Shown here piece by piece: positions 23,727 to 34,275 of a stretch of 64,000 nt of DNA. Made by a program: the position numbers and the translations under genes. The stretch is taken from contig JADJQM010000003.1 in the NCBI GenBank assembly GCA_016712715.1, forward strand, positions 868,001 through 932,000, read 5' to 3'. Numbering within the stretch: position 1 is the stretch's first letter; the number at the start of each line of letters is the position of its first letter. Below the pieces are notes generated by a model, which was not told the DNA's origin, did not search any database, and worked only from the letters and a program-made list of their open reading frames with translations. This DNA is from Rhodospirillaceae bacterium. Lineage in GTDB: Bacteria > Pseudomonadota > Alphaproteobacteria > Dongiales > Dongiaceae.

Positions 23727-24707
23727 TCAGCCGAACAGATCGAGGCGGTTCTTGACATTGAGCAGCCGCAGCGACCCCAGGGTCACGGCGCCCAGCAGGA
23801 TGACGCCCTGGAACAAGGGCTGCCACAGCGGATCAAAATCGAACACGAACAGCAGATCGCCGATGGTCCGCAGCACCAAGGCGCCGAAGATGGCGCCGAT
23901 GGCGCTCCCCGCCCCGCCGAACAGCGAGACGCCGCCGATAACGACCGCGGCGATTGAATTGAGGGTATAGGAGCCGCCGATCGTGGCCGAGGCCTCGCCG
24001 GAATAGGTGATGAAGGTCAGCATCAATCCACCACAGGCCGAGAGCAGGCCGGAGACGATATAGGCCACCAGCCGCGCGCGGTCGATATTGACGCCCGACA
24101 TGTAGGCCGCCGGTTCCGAGGAGCCGATGGCATAGATGGCACGGCCGATCTCCGAGCGCCTGAGCGGCACCCAGACCACCAGCACGACGCCGAGCAGCAC
24201 CACCAGCGACGTGGGAATGCCGCCCGGTAATTGTTCCGTCAGCGCATCGGCAAGATCAGAATTCACGTCACCGCCCGGGATCGGCCGCAGCCACAAGGCG
24301 ATCCCATAGAACATGGCGCCCGTGGCGAGCGTGGTGACGATCGGCTGCAGGCGGCCATAGATGACGATGATGCCGTTGATCGCACCACAGAGAACGCCGG
24401 CCAGCAGGACGACCACGACCCCGAAAGTTGTTTCCAGCCCGTCGCCCACCACCAATTGCGAGGCGAGGCAATTGGCCAGCACGAACACCATGCCGACCGA
24501 AAGATCGATACCGGCGGTGAGCACCACCAATGTCTGCGCCATGGCAACCAGGGCCAGCAGCACGCCCTTGTTGGCGGCGGTGGTCACCACCATGCCGCTG
24601 AAGCCGGCGCTGTGATTGCCGGTATAGATGCCGAACATGACAATGAACACGAGGACGGCAAGCAGCGTGCCCCTGTTCTCGGCCAGCCAATAGCGGAAAT
24701 CACCCAA
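23727..24707 (-). CDS. Sugar ABC transporter permease (RbsC family), first permease
   Basis: An inner-membrane permease of about 326 residues with LVVLTAGIDLSVGMVFVLAN and VVIGGVSLFGGAGS, the paired motifs of BPD_transp_2 permeases, and 8-9 hydrophobic helices. No ATG lies near the expected N-terminus. A TTG at 24707 inside the end of the ATPase gene, preceded by GGGGGAACGGCAGG, gives a normal-length protein (GDFRYWLAENRGTLL) and an 8-bp overlap. A more distant start at 24821 would overlap the ATPase by 122 bp and add basic, unsupported residues. It pairs with the permease downstream. Confidence 0.85.
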   Translation of the reverse strand: MGDFRYWLAENRGTLLAVLVFIVMFGIYTGNHSAGFSGMVVTTAANKGVLLALVAMAQTLVVLTAGIDLSVGMVFVLANCLASQLVVGDGLETTFGVVVVLLAGVLCGAINGIIVIYGRLQPIVTTLATGAMFYGIALWLRPIPGGDVNSDLADALTEQLPGGIPTSLVVLLGVVLVVWVPLRRSEIGRAIYAIGSSEPAAYMSGVNIDRARLVAYIVSGLLSACGGLMLTFITYSGEASATIGGSYTLNSIAAVVIGGVSLFGGAGSAIGAIFGALVLRTIGDLLFVFDFDPLWQPLFQGVILLGAVTLGSLRLLNVKNRLDLFG

Positions 24708-26247
24708 CCTGCCGTTCCCCCGTTTGATCGATACTGCCAGCTTCGATACTGAAGGCGCTGCTGACCAGCGCGTGTTCCGTAATGTCCACCCCCACGAGTT
24801 CGCGCGTGATGGCGCCGTCATACATCACCAGCACGCGGTCGCAGCAGCCGATGAGCTCGTCATAATCGGTCGAATAGAACAGGATGGAGGCACCCTCATC
24901 GGCAAGCTTCCTCAGCAGTTGATAGATTTCCTGCTTGGTGCCGACATCGATGCCGCGGGTGGGATCGTTGAGCAGGATGATGCGGGGCGCCACCATCAGC
25001 CATTTGGCGATCACCACTTTCTGCTGATTGCCGCCCGACAGCGCCCCCACCGGAATGTCGAGATTGGCCGCCTTGATGGCAAGAAGCTTGACCATCCGGT
25101 CGACGGCATTCTGCTCGCGCGCGCGGTCGATGACGCCAAACCGTGCCAATGAATCGAGCGCCGGCAAGGTGAGGTTGTCACGCACCGACATGGGCAGCAT
25201 CAGCCCCTCGGTCTTGCGGTCCTCGGGGATGAGCGCCATCGCCATGGCTGCGGATTTCGCAGATCGTGGCCCCCGCGCATGGCGCACCATGCCATTGACG
25301 GCGACATCGCCTGTGACGCCGCGCAACACACCAAAGAGGGCCAGCAGCAATTCACGCTGGCCCTGCCCGTCCAGCCCGCCGAGGCCGACGATCTCGCCTG
25401 GCCGCGCCGCAAAGGAAATATCGTTGAGCCGGTGAGTCCATTTGAGGCCGGCCACTTCCAACGCCGGGGCACCGGCCTTGGCCGCGACGGGTTTGGCTGG
25501 AAAGACGTGGCTGTATTCACGCCCGATCATCATCTCGACCACGTCGTTCCGGGATTTGGTGCCGGCCTGATAGCTTGCGACATGGCGGCCGTTGCGGAAG
25601 ACCGAGCAATCATCGGCCAGCTCGTCGATTTCCTGCATGCGGTGCGAGATGTAGAGGAGTGCCAGGCCTTCGTCGCGCAGGCGCTTCAGCACGGCGAAAA
25701 CCTTGGCGACATCGCCGGCGGTTAGTGCCGAGGTGGCTTCGTCGAGAATGAGAATGCGGGGTTTACGCGCCAGCGCCTTGGCGATTTCCACCATCTGGCG
25801 GCGTGACAGCGGCAGATCCTTGACCTGGGCCAGGGGATGGATGTCCTCCGCCCCGGCCCGCGCCAATGCCTCTTCCGCAAAGCGACGCTGGGCCCGCCGG
25901 TCGATGAGACCGAAGCGGCGCGGCGGATTGGCGATGGCGATATTGTCGGCCACCGACAGATCTGGGATGAGGGAGAGTTCCTGGAAAATACAGGCGATGC
26001 CCGCCGCATTGGCGGATTTTGGCGAAGGGAACACGACCTTGGCACCGTCCAGCATCATTTCGCCGGCATCGGCCTGGACCACGCCGGACATGATCTTGAT
26101 GAGGGTCGATTTGCCCGCGCCGTTCTCGCCCAGCACCGCATGGATGCGGCCGGTTTCGACGCGGGAGATGGCCTCCTCTAGCGCGCGCACGCCGCCATAG
26201 CTCTTGGCGACGCCCTGCATCTGGAAGAGTGGTGTATTGGCGCCCAT
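24700..26247 (-). CDS. Sugar ABC transporter, dual ATP-binding protein
   Basis: A 515-residue ATPase with two ABC domains, as in RbsA/XylG. Domain 1 has Walker A GENGAGKSTLIKI (about residues 38-50), an altered signature LSRRQMVEIAKAL, and Walker B ILILDEATSAL. Domain 2 has a degenerate P-loop (GLGGLDGQGQRELL), signature LSGGNQQKVVIAKWL, and IILLNDPTRGID. This asymmetry is normal for the family. It energises import of a monosaccharide or sugar acid by the two permeases. An intercistronic hairpin separates it from the upstream binding-protein gene. Confidence 0.92.
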   Translation of the reverse strand: MGANTPLFQMQGVAKSYGGVRALEEAISRVETGRIHAVLGENGAGKSTLIKIMSGVVQADAGEMMLDGAKVVFPSPKSANAAGIACIFQELSLIPDLSVADNIAIANPPRRFGLIDRRAQRRFAEEALARAGAEDIHPLAQVKDLPLSRRQMVEIAKALARKPRILILDEATSALTAGDVAKVFAVLKRLRDEGLALLYISHRMQEIDELADDCSVFRNGRHVASYQAGTKSRNDVVEMMIGREYSHVFPAKPVAAKAGAPALEVAGLKWTHRLNDISFAARPGEIVGLGGLDGQGQRELLLALFGVLRGVTGDVAVNGMVRHARGPRSAKSAAMAMALIPEDRKTEGLMLPMSVRDNLTLPALDSLARFGVIDRAREQNAVDRMVKLLAIKAANLDIPVGALSGGNQQKVVIAKWLMVAPRIILLNDPTRGIDVGTKQEIYQLLRKLADEGASILFYSTDYDELIGCCDRVLVMYDGAITRELVGVDITEHALVSSAFSIEAGSIDQTGERQVG

Positions 26248-26269
26248 CAGAGTGCTTCCCGAAAGATCA

Positions 26270-26308
26270 CCGCCGCCCCTCAGCGATCAGATCGCAAAAG
26301 GGCGGCGG
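26270..26308 (-). repeat. Intercistronic hairpin between binding protein and ATPase genes
   Basis: CCGCCGCCC (26270-26278) pairs with GGGCGGCGG (26300-26308), and the loop holds a second small stem, GCGATC-A-GATCGC. Such structures between a binding-protein gene and its transporter genes commonly stabilise the upstream message and give excess binding protein. Confidence 0.6.
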
Positions 26309-26329
26309 CGCGCAACAGGTACTGTCGGC

Positions 26330-27478
26330 TTACTGATCGGTTTCCGACTGACCCATGATTTCCTGGGCCGTGAAGTTGATGCCGCAGGTCGGGAAGGAAT
26401 TGCCGACGAAGAAATTGTCGGATTGATCCTTGTAGAAATTCTCGCCGTCCTTGAATTCCGGGTCATTGACCTTGGCCAAGGGCAGGCGGATCGATTGCGG
26501 GACAACCTGTCCTTCAAGCGCCGCGATCGCGGTCTTGATGGCGACCGCCACCTGGGCCGGACCGGTGCCGCCGGAGGCGCATTTCAGACCCTCGCCGGTA
26601 TGCTCGGCGCAAAGCTTGCGGAAGCCGTTCTCCGTTTCGCCGCCGACCGGCACGAAGGCATGGCCGGCATCCATCAGCGCGCGCACGGTCCCTGTCGAGC
26701 CACCCTGAACGGTGACGCCGACAAAGCTCTTGTGCACGGCGACCGCATCGGCGGTCACTTTCTGCGCTGTGCCGTCATCCCATTTACCGACGACTTCGAC
26801 GGTTTCCCAGGGCTTACCCGACGCCTTGAGGGTTTCCTGGATACCGTCATGGCGATCGCGGTCGACCGAGGTGCCCTCAACACCGCGGACTTCCAGCACC
26901 TTGCCGCCGCCAGGGATGTTGTCGATCAGCCACTGCGCCCAATAGACACCGAGGCCTTTCTGGTCGACGTTGACGTTGATGGCTTCGTCGGTGTCGAGCG
27001 TGTTGTCGAACGCCACCAGCACGATGCCTGCCTTGGCAGCGCGCTTGATGACCGGCTTGAAGGCTGCCGGATTCTGGGCATTGACGACGATGGCGTCATA
27101 GCCGGAGGCAATGAAGTTATCGACCGCCGCCAGCTGGGCCGCGAGGTCTTCGCCGGTCGACACGACCTTGAATTCCTTCAGCTTCGCCTTGACGTCCGGC
27201 TGCTCGGCATAGGCCTTGGCCGTCTTGATCATCTGGATGCGCCAGGTATTTCCGATGAACCCGTTGGCAAGGGCGATCCGGTAGGGACCTTCCTTTTTCG
27301 GATACTGGAAGTATTTGGTCTCAGGGGTCCAGGGGGCGAAGCATTCGGGCTCGGCGCCCGGGCCGGCCACGACCTCCTGGGCGATGGCCGAGGTGGCAAG
27401 CGAGGTCGAAATAGCAGTTGCGGCCAGCAGCTTCAGCGCGCGCTGAAGGCCGGACCGCCGGAATGTCGGCGTGAACAT
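26330..27478 (-). CDS. Sugar ABC transporter substrate-binding protein
   Basis: A 382-residue exported protein: an N-terminal signal (RALKLLAATAISTSLATSA then IAQ-E, cleavage near residue 34), then a type-1 periplasmic binding fold (IALANGFIGNTWRIQMIK, AAVDNFIASGYDAIVVNAQ, GIVLVAFDNTLD, LEVRGVEGTSVDRDRHDG). It carries four cysteines, including CAEHTGEGLKC and FPTCG, more than usual. ATG 27478 has GGGAGGACACC directly upstream. It is the first gene of the operon, transcribed from the promoter at 27576-27604 under the divergent LacI regulator. Confidence 0.9.
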   Translation of the reverse strand: MFTPTFRRSGLQRALKLLAATAISTSLATSAIAQEVVAGPGAEPECFAPWTPETKYFQYPKKEGPYRIALANGFIGNTWRIQMIKTAKAYAEQPDVKAKLKEFKVVSTGEDLAAQLAAVDNFIASGYDAIVVNAQNPAAFKPVIKRAAKAGIVLVAFDNTLDTDEAINVNVDQKGLGVYWAQWLIDNIPGGGKVLEVRGVEGTSVDRDRHDGIQETLKASGKPWETVEVVGKWDDGTAQKVTADAVAVHKSFVGVTVQGGSTGTVRALMDAGHAFVPVGGETENGFRKLCAEHTGEGLKCASGGTGPAQVAVAIKTAIAALEGQVVPQSIRLPLAKVNDPEFKDGENFYKDQSDNFFVGNSFPTCGINFTAQEIMGQSETDQ

Positions 27479-27575
27479 GGTGTCCTCCCAATGGTCATTC
27501 TTGTTTGAATTCCCAATCCCGGGTGGATGGTGACGATCGAGTCGCCCAATTTTCCTGGTCCACACCGGCAAAATA

Positions 27576-27604
27576 TGGATACGGCCAAATGACAGCGCTG
27601 TCAA
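27576..27604 (-). promoter_or_regulatory. Promoter of the sugar ABC operon with LacI-type operator
   Basis: The reverse strand has a perfect TTGACA (27599-27604), a 17-base spacer and TATCCA (27576-27581). A 14-bp perfect palindrome, TGACAGCGCTGTCA, lies at 27590-27603 over the -35 box. Its central CG and TG...CA ends are the usual form of a LacI-family operator. The regulator gene begins 130 bp away on the other strand. Confidence 0.7.
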
Positions 27605-27733
27605 TTGGTGCGATTGCCTGCTAAATAGGCAAAGGGGTAGTTTGCCGGGCCAGAGGATGGACCGAGTCGGCCAAACCGCCCCGCAACCATCCCGCCCCCG
27701 AAAATCGGGGAATGGCTATTTGGGGAGGTTACC

Positions 27734-28750
27734 ATTCGCAGGAAGCGCAGCACGCTTGCCGACGTCGCCAGCTTGGCCGGCGTCAGTGCCGTCACCGTCT
27801 CCCGGGCACTCCGGCGTCCGGACATGGTCTCGCCCAAGCTTCAGGAGCGCATCCAGGCCGCGGTGCGGGAACTGGCCTATGTGCCGGATGTGGCCGCCAG
27901 CCGCCTTGCCTCGAACCGCACACACACGATCGGCGTCATCGTCTCATCGCTCACCAACGGCGTGTTCGCCGATTACATCAACGCACTTCACGACAATCTG
28001 CTGCCGGCCGGCTACCAGGTGTTGATCCTCTCGACGCGCTATTCGGCAGAGGAGGAGGAGAAGGCCATCGGCACGCTCCTCGGCCAGCATCCGGAAGCGA
28101 TCATCATCGTGGGCGTCGATCAATCGGCCCATGCGCGCCACCTGCTGGAACGTTCCGGTGTGCCCGTGGTGCAGACGTTTCAACTCACCGACGATCCGAT
28201 CGACATCAATGTCGGCCTCCACCAGCGCGAGGCGGCCTATGAAGCCACCAAGGCGCTCATCGATCTGGGACATCGCAGGATCGGCGTCATTGCCTCAAAG
28301 CTCGATGCCCGAGCCCGCGCCCGCCTCGACGGTTATGGCCGGGCCATGCGCGAGGCTGGCCTCTATGACGCGAAATGGGTGGCGACCAAGCCGCAACAGA
28401 CCGCTGTCATCGCCGGCGGACAATTGCTGGGCGAGATGATCGAGCGCGGCGACCGGCCCGAGGCCGTCTTTTGCTGCGACGATCTCCTGGCGCTTGGCGT
28501 GCTGTTCGAGTGCCAGCGCCGTGGCATCAAGGTGCCCGACGAGATGTCGATCATCGGCTTCAATAATCTGGAGTTCGCGGCCTGCGCCTATCCGGCCTTG
28601 GCCACCGTGGTAACCCCGCGCTACGAGATGGGTCGGCTCGCCGCCGAGATCGTGCGCAAAATCATCGAATCTGGCGAGCGGCCAACGGACAACCGCATCG
28701 ATGTGGGCTATTCCCTGGAACTGCGCGGCAGCGTGCGCCGGCCACATTGA
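27734..28750 (+). CDS. LacI family transcriptional regulator, apparent ATT start
   Basis: A 338-residue repressor: N-terminal helix-turn-helix (STLADVASLAGVSAVTVSRA), hinge helix AASRLASNRTHTIG, then a type-1 periplasmic-binding-like effector domain (IGVIVSSLTNGVFADYI, VIASKLDARARARLDGYGRAM, FCCDDLLALGVLFEC, SIIGFNNLEFA). No ATG, GTG or TTG occurs in frame before the first helix. The first TTG (27773) would delete half the DNA-binding domain. An ATT at 27734 is preceded at 5 bases by GGGGAGG and gives a normal N-terminus (RRKRSTLADVA). The frame is open back to 27641. It probably binds the palindrome at 27590-27603. Confidence 0.85.
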   Translation: MRRKRSTLADVASLAGVSAVTVSRALRRPDMVSPKLQERIQAAVRELAYVPDVAASRLASNRTHTIGVIVSSLTNGVFADYINALHDNLLPAGYQVLILSTRYSAEEEEKAIGTLLGQHPEAIIIVGVDQSAHARHLLERSGVPVVQTFQLTDDPIDINVGLHQREAAYEATKALIDLGHRRIGVIASKLDARARARLDGYGRAMREAGLYDAKWVATKPQQTAVIAGGQLLGEMIERGDRPEAVFCCDDLLALGVLFECQRRGIKVPDEMSIIGFNNLEFAACAYPALATVVTPRYEMGRLAAEIVRKIIESGERPTDNRIDVGYSLELRGSVRRPH

Positions 28751-28940
28751 CAACACCAACTTGCCGCCGAGATGCCACTTGGCAAGGGACCTGGGGTGCG
28801 GATAGTCTCCCCATACTCTGGGTAGTAATTCTGTCATCAACAGGTCCCGCTGGTATGCGTTTGAATTCAGGAGCGCCCGCAGGCGTCGCGACTCGCGGTT
28901 TTCCGCGCACCGCGACCCATGGCAAGCCGGAGTCGCGCCG

Positions 28941-29765
28941 CTGATCCAGTTTTCCGGCACGGCCAACATTCATCCAAGGCGCCTCGTCGCTGGCCTGATC
29001 CTCGCCTGCATCGCAGTTGGCGCGCCGACGCTGGCATGGCCTCAGGAAGCTCATGCACAGCAAACTGGCGCGGGTGACAGCAAGGCGACCGTCGACAGCA
29101 TTCTCAGCAACCCAGCCTACCAGACCGATTTCCCAGGCGATCCGCCGGTGATGCCGGAGGGCGACAGCAGCCCAAATCCGCCGCCGACTGCGCCCTCGAC
29201 ACAAGACAGCGAACCCCAGAGCGTCGACCGCACCCCCTCGCCGCCGGAACCATCGGCAGCGGCGAACTGGTCCTTGCCGGACCTGCGCTATCTGCTGCTG
29301 GCGGTAGCGGTCGGCGGCTTCCTGATCCTCGGCATCTATCTGCTGATGAAGCGCTCGCCGCTTCCGGCGGCGGCGGCGGTGCCACCCGTTGCCGCCAGAG
29401 TCGCCACCGCGGCTCCGGCACCCATGCCGGTGGCCCCGGTCGGCCCGATCGACGATGCCGAACGCCTCGCCGCCGCGGGCCGGTACGGCGAAGCCATCCA
29501 CGTGATCCTGCTGCGCTTCCTGGGCGAATTGCGGCACAGCGCCCAGGTGACCATGACGGATGCATCAACGAGCCGCGAGATTCTGCGGAGTGGCGCTGTA
29601 CCGGTTACCATGCGCGGCGGCCTTGCAACCGTGATCGGCGCAGTGGAACTCTGCCATTTTGGCGGCCGCGACGCCGACGAGAAGCTGTTCCGCCATTGCG
29701 CGCAAGCCTATTACGAAACACAAGCCGGTTACGCGACGCCAACAATTTCGGCGACGGGACCATGA
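28941..29765 (+). CDS. DUF4129-type protein, first gene of the MoxR-DUF58 operon
   Basis: A protein of about 274 residues: a signal peptide (RRLVAGLILACIAVGAPTLA then AHA-Q), a Pro-rich exported segment, one membrane helix (LRYLLLAVAVGGFLILGIYL), an Ala/Pro linker, and a cytoplasmic helical domain (DDAERLAAAGRYGEAIHVIL, STSREILRSG, ELCHFGGRDADE) typical of DUF4129. The frame has no ATG/GTG/TTG before the signal peptide. CTG 28941 with GGAG 8 bases upstream is the best candidate, with ATT 28968 next. A GTG at 29148 would lose the signal peptide. It overlaps the next gene by 4 bp. Confidence 0.7.
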   Translation: MIQFSGTANIHPRRLVAGLILACIAVGAPTLAWPQEAHAQQTGAGDSKATVDSILSNPAYQTDFPGDPPVMPEGDSSPNPPPTAPSTQDSEPQSVDRTPSPPEPSAAANWSLPDLRYLLLAVAVGGFLILGIYLLMKRSPLPAAAAVPPVAARVATAAPAPMPVAPVGPIDDAERLAAAGRYGEAIHVILLRFLGELRHSAQVTMTDASTSREILRSGAVPVTMRGGLATVIGAVELCHFGGRDADEKLFRHCAQAYYETQAGYATPTISATGP

Positions 29766-30950
29766 AGCAGGACCGGACCCTGTTCCGACCACGCCAGCTC
29801 CTGGCGCTGATCATGGTCGGGCTGACCGCCTTCATCGGCTTCACCTATCTGATGATCTTCGGCGAGAACCTGATCTCGGCCGGCAGCGACACCTTCTCGC
29901 ATTCCGCCATCGGTCATAAGGCATTCCAGGAATCGCTGCAGCGCCTGGGCATCCCCGTCAGCATCAGCCGCTTCCAATCGCTGGAGAAGGCCGGCGCCGC
30001 CACCTTGCTGGTTCTGGCCGAGCCGGACAATCTCGACCACGGCACCAGGCCGCTCGACGCCTTGAAGGGCGAGGAGATCGTGCTGGTGGTGTTGCCGAAA
30101 TGGCAAGGTCGCGCCAGCATCAGCAATCCGGAATGGTTGCGGCAGACCAAACTGATCGACGTTGGGGACGTGACCGGCATTCTGACGCGCGTTGTGCCGG
30201 GCGCAAGCCTCGTCCGCGCCAAGACGGGAGCCCCTTACGAATCCGGGCTCGGTTACACACCGGCCGTAAGCCAGATGCAACTCATGCGCTCCGACGCGCT
30301 CTCGCCGGTCGTCGCCTACGAGCAAGGCATGCTCATCGGCGAAATCCGCGTTGGTCGCGCCAAGGTGTGGCTGCTGTCGGATCCGGACATCATTGCCAAT
30401 GCCGGCATCGGCAAGGGCGACAATGCGCCCTTCGCCGTGGCCATGATCCGCGCTTTGCTGCCGGCCGGCGGGTCGGTCATGTTCGACGAAACGATTCACG
30501 GCTTCGAGCAGCCGCCCAACATGCTGCGGATGGCCTTCGAACTGCCCTTCCTTACCGCGACCGTCGCCTTCGCGGTGGCGACCCTTACCGCCATCCTCGC
30601 GGGGATTACCCGGCTGGGTGCCCCAGCGCCGGCGGCACCGCCGCTCGCTGCCGGCCGGGAGACATTGCTGCGCAACATCGCCGAGCTGCTGGAGTATGGC
30701 CGCGGTGCGCCGGCCATCATGGTTCGCTATCCGCGCCTGGTGGTTGCCGATGTGGCCCAGCGACTGAAAGTTCCAAAGGCGCTCGACGAAAGCGGACAGG
30801 TGGCCTGGCTCGACCGGCGCGCCAGGAAACTCGGCCTCAGCCTGACCGCCAGCGATCTGCTCGCGCAAGGTGCGCCCCTGGCCCGACATGGCGATCGCGG
30901 TGTCGCAGAACTTGGCCGTCTGGCCGATCAATGGAAACAGGAGATGTTAC

Positions 30951-30979
<29 letters not shown>
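29762..30979 (+). CDS. DUF4350 domain-containing membrane protein
   Basis: A 405-residue protein with an N-terminal membrane helix (LLALIMVGLTAFIGFTYLMIF), an exported alpha/beta domain of the DUF4350 type (FSHSAIGHKAFQESLQRLGI, LLVLAEPDNLDHG, VVLPKWQGR, VWLLSDPDIIANAGI), and a second membrane helix near residue 265 (LTATVAFAVATLTAILAGIT) before a cytoplasmic tail. The ATG overlaps the DUF4129 stop by 4 bp, and its own end overlaps the MoxR start by 29 bp. In this operon type such proteins accompany MoxR and DUF58 proteins in the envelope. The precise role is unknown. Confidence 0.85.
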
Positions 30980-31903
<924 letters not shown>

Positions 31904-31907
<4 letters not shown>

Positions 31908-33217
31908 TCCGGCCGACCAAACGCGCCGCTGCCCTGTTGGCATTCGGTTTCCCCTTCTGCCTGGTACTGGGAATTGCCGATGCTGGATTGTGGCCGCTGG
32001 GTGCCGCCTATCTGGTGGCGGCTCTGGTCCTCATCGCGGCCGACGCCGCCATGTGCCTGCGTGTGGGGGAGCTTCGCATCAGCATCGATCCGCCGCGTGT
32101 CATCTATATCGGCGAAACAACCGACCTCACCGTCCATCTCGCTTCGCCCAGGGCCCGCGCCGCTGCCGTTCTCGAGCCGCGAGGTGAGATCGATCCGATC
32201 ATCGCTGCGCCGATCATGGAACGCATCCTCTACCAGCCGGGCACATTGGCGAGCTTCACCCTGCCCCTGCGACCGCACCAGCGCGGCATCGCCAGGTTGC
32301 ACCGGCTCTGGCTGCGCTGGGCAGGGCCCCTCGGCCTCACCGTGCGCCTCAAGACAATCGAGATCGGCAGTGATATCCGCATCACGCCGAACATCCGTGC
32401 GGTACGGCAGGGTGCTATCGACCTCTCCAACCGCGATGCCTTTTTCGGCTCCAAGGCTGTCGACCAATCGGGCGACGGCAGCGAATTCGATGCCCTGCGC
32501 GACTACACGTCGGGCCTTGATCGCCGCACCATTGAATGGAAACACTCGGCCCGCTCGCACAAACTGGTCTGCAAGGAATTCCGTGTCGAGCGCAATCATC
32601 AGATCATCCTCGCTTTCGATACCGGCTATCTGATGCGCGAACCCCTGGCCGGCATGGCGCGACTGGACCATGCCATCAATGCCGGCCTGCTGCTCACCTA
32701 CATGGCGCTGAAAAGCGGCGACCGCGTTGGCATGTTCGCCTTCGCCGGCAAGCCCTATCTGTTCGCAGCGCCGGGCGCCAGTATGAACGCCTTTTCCCGC
32801 ATGCAGCGCCTCTCCAGCGATCTTGCCTATCTGCCGGAAGAAACCAACTTCACCCTGGGCCTCACTGATCTTGCCGTACGCCTCAACCGCCGCTCGCTCA
32901 TCGTGCTGATGACCGATTTCGTCGACACCGTCACAGCCGAGCTGATGCTGGAGAATGTCGAGCGGCTGGCCGCCCGTCATGTCGTCCTGTTCATCTGCCT
33001 GCGTGATCCGCAACTTGCGGCGACTTTCGACGATAGGGTGGCCGACGTCCACCGGATGGCACGCGCCACCGTTGCCTACGATATCCTCCGCGACCGGCAG
33101 ATACTGCTCGAGCGCCTGCGCCGTATGGGGGTGCATTGTCTGGAAGCAGATCACCACCAGGTCGGACCCGATCTCATCAACCGCTATCTCCGCATCAAAC
33201 GCCGGGAACTGATATGA
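31904..33217 (+). CDS. DUF58 domain-containing protein
   Basis: A 437-residue protein with two N-terminal membrane helices (AALLAFGFPFCLVLGIADAG, AAYLVAALVLIAADAAM), a beta-sandwich region, and the DUF58 core: GSEFDALRDYTSGLDRRTIEW, HSARSHKLVCKEF, QIILAFDTGYLM, then a VWA-like half (LIVLMTDFVDTVTAELML, RHVVLFICLRDP). It is translationally coupled to MoxR and to the SpoIIM gene by 4-bp overlaps on both sides. It is the presumed MoxR partner at the inner membrane. Confidence 0.92.
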
Positions 33218-34275
33218 GCGACGCAATGCCAGGAAATGGCGGGGCAGCAACCGGATTAGCGGGCGGCACACAGCTCAAGAGCGCGCAGTTCCGCCGCGAA
33301 CGGGAGGCGAACTGGCGCGCCCTCGAAAGCTTGCTCGCCCAGGCCGAAAGCAGTGGCCTGCGCAGCCTGTCCGGCGACAATCTGCTGCGCCTGCCCAGCC
33401 TCTACCGCGCCACCCTGTCGGCCCTGTCGGTGGCGCGCAGCATCTCGCTCGACCGCAATCTCGTGACCTATCTGGAGACCCTTGCCGCCCGTGCCTATTT
33501 CCATATTTACGGACCACGCGCCGGATTGCCCGCCGCCATTGGCACGTTCCTCAGGCACACGCTGCCTGCCGCCATCCGACAGATGAAATGGCCGATTCTG
33601 CTGTCGGCCGCCGTGCTGTTCCTGGGTGCGGGCAGCGGCTATGCTGTGACACTTGCCAATGTCGACTGGTTCTACACCTTCGTCGATATCGACCTTGCCG
33701 CCGGCCGCACGCCGTCAGCCAGCACCGAATATCTGCGCTCGACCTTGTTCGACCCGCCGCCCGCCACCGACCGCCTGGCGGCATTCGCCTCCGAACTCTT
33801 CACCCACAATGCCAAGATCACCCTGCTCTGCTTTGCGCTCGGCATTGCCTTCGGCATTCCCACCCTGCTGCTGTTGTTCTCCAACGGGTTGATGATGGGC
33901 GCCTTCGTCGCCCTGTTCGCCTCGCGCGGCCTGGGGACCGATATGCTGGGCTGGCTTTGGATCCACGGCACGACCGAAATATTCGCCATCATCCTGGGTG
34001 GTGGTGCCGGTTGCGCCATCGGCGAAGCGGCCTTGTTCCCGGGTGAAAAATCGCGCATCGACAATCTGGCCGAGCGCGGCAAGCTTGCCGGTGTCATCGC
34101 CCTGGGCGCCGTGCTGATGCTGTTTGTGGCCGGTGGGCTTGAGGGAATCGGCCGCCAGATGATCAACGACACCATGCTGCGCTACGGTATCGGCAGCGTC
34201 ATGCTGGTTGGCTGGCTCGCCTATTTCAGCCTCGCCGGCGCCAGCAAGCAACCTGACCGGGAGACCGGCCGATGA
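33214..34275 (+). CDS. SpoIIM/DUF95 family membrane protein
   Basis: A 353-residue protein with a 60-residue cytoplasmic helical N-terminus (REREANWRALESLLAQAES) and about six membrane helices, including ILLSAAVLFLGAGSGYAV, ITLLCFALGIAFGIPTLLLL and GWLWIHGTTEIFAIILGGGA. HNAKITLL, GLMMGAF and HGTTEIFAIILGGGAG are the conserved points of the stage II sporulation protein M family, found in non-sporeformers within MoxR-DUF58 operons. ATG 33214 overlaps the DUF58 stop by 4 bp. An upstream start at 33136 would overlap much more and lacks support. Confidence 0.9.
   Translation: MSDAMPGNGGAATGLAGGTQLKSAQFRREREANWRALESLLAQAESSGLRSLSGDNLLRLPSLYRATLSALSVARSISLDRNLVTYLETLAARAYFHIYGPRAGLPAAIGTFLRHTLPAAIRQMKWPILLSAAVLFLGAGSGYAVTLANVDWFYTFVDIDLAAGRTPSASTEYLRSTLFDPPPATDRLAAFASELFTHNAKITLLCFALGIAFGIPTLLLLFSNGLMMGAFVALFASRGLGTDMLGWLWIHGTTEIFAIILGGGAGCAIGEAALFPGEKSRIDNLAERGKLAGVIALGAVLMLFVAGGLEGIGRQMINDTMLRYGIGSVMLVGWLAYFSLAGASKQPDRETGR

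Noticed and set aside
28747..28944. A 65-codon + strand frame between lacI and the DUF4129 gene
   Set aside because: No ribosome site or recognisable features. It ends within the presumed start of the next gene and may be non-coding leader.
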